From Sporomusaceae bacterium UBA1887 (lineage in GTDB: Bacteria > Bacillota > Negativicutes > Sporomusales > DSM-15969), in the NCBI GenBank assembly GCA_002337925.1, contig DDHB01000010.1, positions 1-9,518 on the forward strand: a stretch of 9,518 nt of DNA, read 5' to 3'. Shown here piece after piece: positions 6,112 through 9,518 of the stretch. Made by a program: the position numbers and the translations under genes. Numbering within the stretch: the stretch's first letter is position 1; each line of letters opens with the position of its first letter. The notes below the pieces were generated by a model. The model was not told where the DNA came from and did no database searches. It was given only the letters and a program-made list of their open reading frames with translations.

Positions 6112-7347
6112 TTAACGTTCAACAGTCACCATTACAGGCTCTTCCTTATTGGTGATTACCTCTTTGGTCACTATGCATTTTGATACATCAGCCCGGGAAG
6201 GAACCTCATACATCACGTTGCGCATAATAGCCTCAATGATTGCCCTGAGGCCACGAGCACCAGTATTGCGCTTGAGGGCTTCGGCTGCAATTGCTTTTAA
6301 TGCATCTTCTTTGAACTCTAGCTGAACGTTATCCAATTCCATGAACTTCTGATATTGCTTAATTAAAGCATTCTTAGGTTCAACTAAAATACGGACAAGA
6401 GCCGCCTCGTCAAGTGCATCCAAAGTAACAATTACCGGTAACCGGCCAACAAATTCAGGGATTAAGCCAAAGCGAAGCAAATCTTCAGGCAAAATGTTTT
6501 TGAGCATTTCGCCAATGTTTTTCTTTTCTTTGCTCTGAACTTCAGCACCAAAGCCCATTGTCTTTTTGCCGGTCCGGGTGCTGATGATTTTATCAATACC
6601 ATCAAACGCGCCGCCGCAAATAAACAAGATATTGGTTGTATCAATTTGAATAAATTCCTGATGAGGGTGCTTGCGTCCCCCTTGTGGCGGCACACTGGCC
6701 ACCGTGCCTTCAAGAATTTTCAGCAGAGCCTGTTGAACACCTTCACCGGAAACATCCCGGGTAATAGAAGGGTTCTCCGATTTTCGGGCAATTTTATCGA
6801 TTTCATCGATATAAACAATGCCCTTCTCTGCTTTTTCCACATCATAGTCAGCTGCCTGAATGAGCTTGAGAAGAATGTTCTCTACATCCTCACCCACATA
6901 ACCTGCTTCCGTTAATGAGGTGGCATCAGCAATTGCAAAAGGAACATTAAGCAATTTAGCAAGCGTCTGCGCTAATAATGTTTTGCCGCTACCAGTAGGT
7001 CCCAGCATAACAATATTTGACTTTTGCAGTTCCACATCATCTACTTTAGCACCTAAATTAATGCGTTTGTAATGATTATAAACAGCTACAGCCAGACTCT
7101 TTTTAGCTTCATCCTGACCAATGACATACTGATCAAGAATATCCTTAATTTCCTTTGGCTTGGGGATATCTCTAAGCTCAAGATCTACATCTTCACTCAG
7201 TTCTTCCTCAATAATTTCGTTGCAAAGCTCGATGCACTCATCGCAGATGTAGACACCCGGTCCGGCAACTAATTTCTTAACTTGTTCTTGTAGTTTTCCA
7301 CAAAAGGAGCATTTTAGCTGACCCCTGTCATCCCCAAATTTCAACAT
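6112..7347 (-). CDS. clpX: ATP-dependent Clp protease ATP-binding subunit ClpX
   Basis: AAA+ unfoldase that recognises tagged or damaged proteins and threads them into ClpP. At 411 residues it is slightly shorter than the usual 415-425. It has the N-terminal C4 zinc-binding domain (Cys13, Cys16, Cys35, Cys38), Walker A GPTGSGKT (116-123), pore loop GYVG (149-152), Walker B IVYIDE (177-182), the RDVSGEGVQ segment (197-205), the arginine finger Arg302 and sensor-2 GAR (363-365). The ClpP-docking tripeptide, commonly IGF or LGF, is MGF here (264-266), a conservative change. ATG 7347 has GAGG 7 nt upstream. The gap to clpP is 12 nt and holds this ribosome binding site, so the two are almost certainly cotranscribed. 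A strong terminator follows. Confidence 0.98.
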   Translation of the reverse strand: MLKFGDDRGQLKCSFCGKLQEQVKKLVAGPGVYICDECIELCNEIIEEELSEDVDLELRDIPKPKEIKDILDQYVIGQDEAKKSLAVAVYNHYKRINLGAKVDDVELQKSNIVMLGPTGSGKTLLAQTLAKLLNVPFAIADATSLTEAGYVGEDVENILLKLIQAADYDVEKAEKGIVYIDEIDKIARKSENPSITRDVSGEGVQQALLKILEGTVASVPPQGGRKHPHQEFIQIDTTNILFICGGAFDGIDKIISTRTGKKTMGFGAEVQSKEKKNIGEMLKNILPEDLLRFGLIPEFVGRLPVIVTLDALDEAALVRILVEPKNALIKQYQKFMELDNVQLEFKEDALKAIAAEALKRNTGARGLRAIIEAIMRNVMYEVPSRADVSKCIVTKEVITNKEEPVMVTVER

Positions 7348-7359
7348 AATACCACCTCT

Positions 7360-7965
7360 CTATTTGGGACTCTCTTTGCGTTGCTCACCCCGGACCAATA
7401 TAGAATCAACTAAACCGTATTCTTTTGCTTCCTGGCTGGACATAAAGAAGTCGCGTTCGGTATCACGCTGAATTTTTTCCAGAGGTTGACCGGTATGCTG
7501 AACGAGAATTCCATTCAACACATCCTTTAACCGCAGAATTTCTCGGGCATGAATTTCAATGTCGGTAGCCTGACCCTGAGCGCCGCCCAAAGGCTGGTGA
7601 ATCATAATGCGCGCATAGGGCAAAGCATACCGTTTGCCTGCAGCACCGGCCGAAAGGAGAAGTGCTCCCATGCTGGCGGCAGAGCCAAGGCAAATCGTTG
7701 ATACATCCGGCTTGATGTGCTGCATAGTATCATAAATTGCCAAACCGGCTGTTACAACACCACCAGGGCTGTTAATATACAAGTGAATATCCTTATCAGG
7801 ATCTTCTGCTTCTAAAAACAACAATTGAGCAATGATTAAATTCGCCACATGATCATCAATCGGACCGCCTATGAAAATAATGCGGTCTTTGAGTAAACGG
7901 GAATATATATCATAAGCCCGTTCACCTCGGTTAGATTGCTCAACTACCATTGGCACATAAGACAC
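7360..7965 (-). CDS. clpP: ATP-dependent Clp protease proteolytic subunit ClpP
   Basis: Serine peptidase that assembles into a two-ring 14-mer and degrades proteins delivered by ClpX or ClpC. With the start at GTG 7965 it is 201 residues, beginning MSYVPMVVEQ, and the catalytic triad takes the textbook numbering Ser98 (GSAASMG, 94-100), His123 (MIHQP, 121-125) and Asp172. The GG-containing NSPGG oxyanion segment is at 65-69. A GTG three codons upstream (7974) is open in frame but lies within the Shine-Dalgarno GAGGTGG, so it is unlikely to be used. The gene follows tig by 44 nt and precedes clpX by 12 nt. I see no promoter in the tig-clpP gap, which implies transcription from the tig promoter. 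Confidence 0.98.
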   Translation of the reverse strand: MSYVPMVVEQSNRGERAYDIYSRLLKDRIIFIGGPIDDHVANLIIAQLLFLEAEDPDKDIHLYINSPGGVVTAGLAIYDTMQHIKPDVSTICLGSAASMGALLLSAGAAGKRYALPYARIMIHQPLGGAQGQATDIEIHAREILRLKDVLNGILVQHTGQPLEKIQRDTERDFFMSSQEAKEYGLVDSILVRGEQRKESPK

Positions 7966-7970
7966 GAAAA

Positions 7971-7977
7971 CCACCTC
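7971..7977 (-). promoter_or_regulatory. Ribosome binding site fixing the clpP start
   Basis: GAGGTGG ends 5 nt before GTG 7965, with its core GAGG 8 nt away. The alternative GTG at 7974 overlaps this site and has no Shine-Dalgarno of its own. Confidence 0.85.
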
Positions 7978-8009
7978 GGGTTAATTTTATTTACCCAACT
8001 TTATGCTGC

Positions 8010-9299
8010 TTACGCCTTAACAGCGTTATCAATAATAAACTGGGCTGCTTTCTTCCGTACGACTGAATCTACCAGTCCCATAATACGGCCTTCTTTGCGA
8101 ATAATTTCCCATACATCTTTAGGGTCTGCACCAAAATTTTGGGCCATTCCAGCCACTTCTGCATCCATATCCTCAGAAGTTACTTCAATTTTTTCTGTTT
8201 TTGCCACTGCTTCCAGAAGCAAATCAGTTTTGACATTGACAGCAGCTGCTTCGCGGTAATTCTCCCTAAGCTTAGCAATATCCATACCGGAGTATTTCAG
8301 ATAAGCATCCAGTTTCATTCCCCGGTTTTCCAGGCTAACTTGCAGGTCCTGAATCATTTGTCCGATGCGCTGTTCAATCATCACTTCCGGAATCTCAACA
8401 GTTGCATTGTCTACAGCCGCTTTAATGGAATTATTGCGGAAATCGCGTTCGGCGTTTTCAACTGCAGTCTGTTCTAACTTATTCTTCAAATCAGCCTTTA
8501 ATTCCTCTAGGCTTTCAAACTCACTGACATCTTTAGCAAAGTCATCATCCACTTCAGGCATTTCCTTGCGTTTAATATCGTGAATTTTTACTTTGAACTC
8601 GGCTGCTTTGCCTGCTAATTCAGGCACAAAGTAGTCTTCGGGGAATGTGACAGTTACAGTTTTTTCATCGCCGGCTTTTGCTCCCAGCAATTGATCTTCA
8701 AAGCCCGGGATAAAGCTGCCTGAACCAACTTCCAGCGGATAGCCTTTTGCATCGCCGCCCTTGAAAGGCTGACCATCAACGAAACCGTCAAAGTCGATGA
8801 TTGCAAAATCTCCACTAGCAAGTACAGCATCTTCAACTACTACCATTTTGGCATGACGATTGCGCAGGCTGTCCAGTTGACGGGCAACTTCTTCTTCTTG
8901 CACTACAGCAGCAGCTTTCTCAACTTTAACGCCTTTGTATTCGCCTAATTGAATTTCAGGTTTAGTAACAATTGTTGCTTTGAACTTTAATGGTTGATCT
9001 TCCTGGAATGTAATAACCTCGATCTCCGGACGGGTCACGGGTTCAACCTTTTGTTCTTCCAAGGCTTTGTTATAAGCTTCAGGAGCAAGTATTTCAAAGG
9101 CCTCATCCAGAATTGCCTCTTTACCGATACGTGACTCAAGCACTTTACGGGGAGCCTTGCCTTTACGGAAGCCCGGAACATTTACGCGGCTAGCCAGTTT
9201 CTGATATGCCTTATTCACCGCTTTTGTTACTTCGGTTTGGGGAACTTCCATTTCCAACACCATTTTATGATTGTCTATTCTTTCCGCTATTACCTTCAT
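8010..9299 (-). CDS. tig: Trigger factor (ribosome-associated chaperone and peptidyl-prolyl isomerase)
   Basis: First chaperone to meet nascent chains at the ribosome exit tunnel. The 429-residue protein has all three family domains. The N-terminal ribosome-binding domain (about 1-110) carries the signature GFRKGKAP (43-50), which docks on ribosomal protein L23. The FKBP-type isomerase domain (about 155-245) includes IIDFDGFVDG (167-176) and SGSFIPGFEDQL (193-204). The helical C-terminal chaperone domain (about 250-425) is rich in charged residues. ATG 9299 is preceded by AAGGAGG 11 nt upstream. It is the first gene of the unit tig-clpP-clpX, with a promoter about 115 nt upstream. No frameshift or missing segment is seen. 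Confidence 0.98.
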   Translation of the reverse strand: MKVIAERIDNHKMVLEMEVPQTEVTKAVNKAYQKLASRVNVPGFRKGKAPRKVLESRIGKEAILDEAFEILAPEAYNKALEEQKVEPVTRPEIEVITFQEDQPLKFKATIVTKPEIQLGEYKGVKVEKAAAVVQEEEVARQLDSLRNRHAKMVVVEDAVLASGDFAIIDFDGFVDGQPFKGGDAKGYPLEVGSGSFIPGFEDQLLGAKAGDEKTVTVTFPEDYFVPELAGKAAEFKVKIHDIKRKEMPEVDDDFAKDVSEFESLEELKADLKNKLEQTAVENAERDFRNNSIKAAVDNATVEIPEVMIEQRIGQMIQDLQVSLENRGMKLDAYLKYSGMDIAKLRENYREAAAVNVKTDLLLEAVAKTEKIEVTSEDMDAEVAGMAQNFGADPKDVWEIIRKEGRIMGLVDSVVRKKAAQFIIDNAVKA

Positions 9300-9310
9300 T
9301 TATGTACTTT

Positions 9311-9317
9311 CCTCCTT
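9311..9317 (-). promoter_or_regulatory. Ribosome binding site of tig
   Basis: AAGGAGG ending 11 nt before the ATG at 9299. The spacing is long but matches the 10 nt seen at lonB, which supports a genuine site and the chosen start. Confidence 0.85.
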
Positions 9318-9341
9318 AGAAATGCGTTCGGCATTACCTGG

Positions 9342-9369
9342 CTGTCAAACAGTATTCCCATATTGACAG
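9342..9369 (-). repeat. Inverted repeat in the tig leader
   Basis: CTGTCAA (9342-9348) and TTGACAG (9363-9369) are exact reverse complements separated by 14 bp. It lies downstream of the predicted transcription start and 24 bp upstream of the tig ribosome binding site, so it could act as an operator on DNA or a hairpin in the leader RNA. It contains one near CtsR half-site (TGTCAAA, 9343-9349), but the tandem copy needed for CtsR is absent. Confidence 0.45.
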
Positions 9370-9393
9370 AAAAAATTACCAGCAGGCAAAACG

Positions 9394-9410
9394 AGGGCAT
9401 GCCATACCCT
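9394..9410 (-). promoter_or_regulatory. Dyad over the predicted tig transcription start
   Basis: A 7-bp stem with a 3-nt spacer (9401-9403): AGGG and CCCT ends with one G-U pair in the minus-strand reading. It spans the predicted +1 near 9406 and starts 2 bp after the -10. Its placement suits a repressor operator better than an RNA hairpin, because the transcript would begin inside it. No known operator consensus is matched. Confidence 0.35.
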
Positions 9411-9412
9411 AA

Positions 9413-9441
9413 ATCATACCATAAGAGTATGACAAAAACAA
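9413..9441 (-). promoter_or_regulatory. Sigma-A-type extended -10 promoter for tig-clpP-clpX
   Basis: On the minus strand, TATGAT (9418-9413, 5/6 match) is preceded by TGG, giving the TGn extended -10 motif. TTGTTT (9441-9436) is a weak -35 at exactly 17 bp spacing. It lies between the tRNA terminator and tig, where a promoter is required. The predicted start near 9406 gives a leader of about 105 nt. Confidence 0.6.
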
Positions 9442-9467
9442 GAGATTGTGCCTGATTCGGCAACATG

Positions 9468-9495
9468 AAAAAACCCAACAAAAATGGTCGGGTTT
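9468..9495 (-). terminator. Rho-independent terminator of the tRNA-Gly transcript
   Basis: The arms 9487-9495 and 9471-9479 form a 9-bp stem (AAACCCGAC with GTTGGGTTT, one G-U pair) around a 7-nt loop. The descending arm ends in three T and runs into three more (9470-9468). It begins 1 nt after the tRNA CCA end, so the tRNA is the last gene of its transcript. Confidence 0.88.
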
Positions 9496-9496
9496 G

Positions 9497-9518
9497 TGGA
9501 GCGGAAAACGAGATTCGA
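9497..9518 (-). tRNA. tRNA-Gly, 3' end only (cut by window edge)
   Basis: The last 22 bases on the minus strand read as the 3' part of a tRNA: most of a TTCGAAT T-loop, 5-nt T-stem strand CTCGT, 7-nt acceptor strand TTTCCGC, discriminator T and an encoded CCA (9499-9497). An acceptor stem starting GCGGAAA with discriminator U and this T arm resembles Firmicute tRNA-Gly closely. The anticodon lies outside the window, so the isotype is inferred from the acceptor end. Confidence 0.8.

Noticed and set aside
7936..8477. Overlapping plus-strand open frames opposite tig and clpP
   Set aside because: Compositional shadows of tig codon usage, low-complexity Ser/Phe-rich translations, no initiation signals.
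9343..9369. CtsR operator upstream of tig
   Set aside because: Only one imperfect heptad (TGTCAAA) is present, without the tandem copy three bases away required by the consensus.
9296..9481. 61-codon minus-strand frame upstream of tig as a small membrane peptide
   Set aside because: It begins inside the tRNA terminator, spans the tig promoter and ribosome binding site, and has no initiation signal of its own.

Overview
The window reads as a chromosomal stretch from an endospore-forming Firmicute, most likely a Negativicutes/Sporomusa-type anaerobe (inference). The grounds are the gene order tig-clpP-clpX-lonB-lon-ysxC, strong AAGGAGG-type ribosome binding sites, a membrane-anchored LonB (known mainly from spore formers), and a pair of siroheme-decarboxylase genes typical of anaerobes. 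No identity search was possible, so the lineage is a judgement from gene content. All eight protein genes lie on the minus strand, so transcription runs from high to low coordinates. There is no mobile element, CRISPR array, pseudogene or plus-strand gene that I can support, and no gene-free stretch longer than 200 bases.

Layout in the direction of transcription: the 3' end of a tRNA-Gly (cut by the window edge) and its terminator (9518-9468); a sigma-A-like extended -10 promoter with an untranslated leader of about 105 nt; tig (trigger factor), clpP and clpX in close succession; a very strong symmetrical terminator (6086-6056); lonB with its own strong ribosome binding site and a possible forespore-type promoter; a second terminator (4239-4214); an AT-rich gap with a promoter candidate; lon, overlapping ysxC by 4 nt; a 15-bp hairpin; ahbA and ahbB; and a final terminator (59-19).

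The first six genes cover nascent-chain folding (trigger factor), regulated proteolysis (ClpXP, LonA, LonB) and a 50S ribosome assembly GTPase, a conserved protein-quality-control neighbourhood. In Bacillus subtilis the corresponding tig-clpX-lonB-lonA-ysxC cluster is followed by hemAXCDBL. Here the two downstream genes also concern haem, but they encode the AsnC-like AhbA and AhbB of the siroheme-dependent route. The terminators split the locus into three likely units: tig-clpP-clpX, lonB, and lon-ysxC(-ahbA-ahbB).

Two starts differ from the longest open frame: lonB begins at GTG 5946 rather than inside the upstream terminator, and clpP at GTG 7965 rather than inside its own Shine-Dalgarno. 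The genes are well-known families. The points worth a second look are regulatory: the lonB promoter, the ysxC-ahbA hairpin, the dyads around the tig promoter, and the missing Shine-Dalgarno of lon. I did not find a previously undescribed system.
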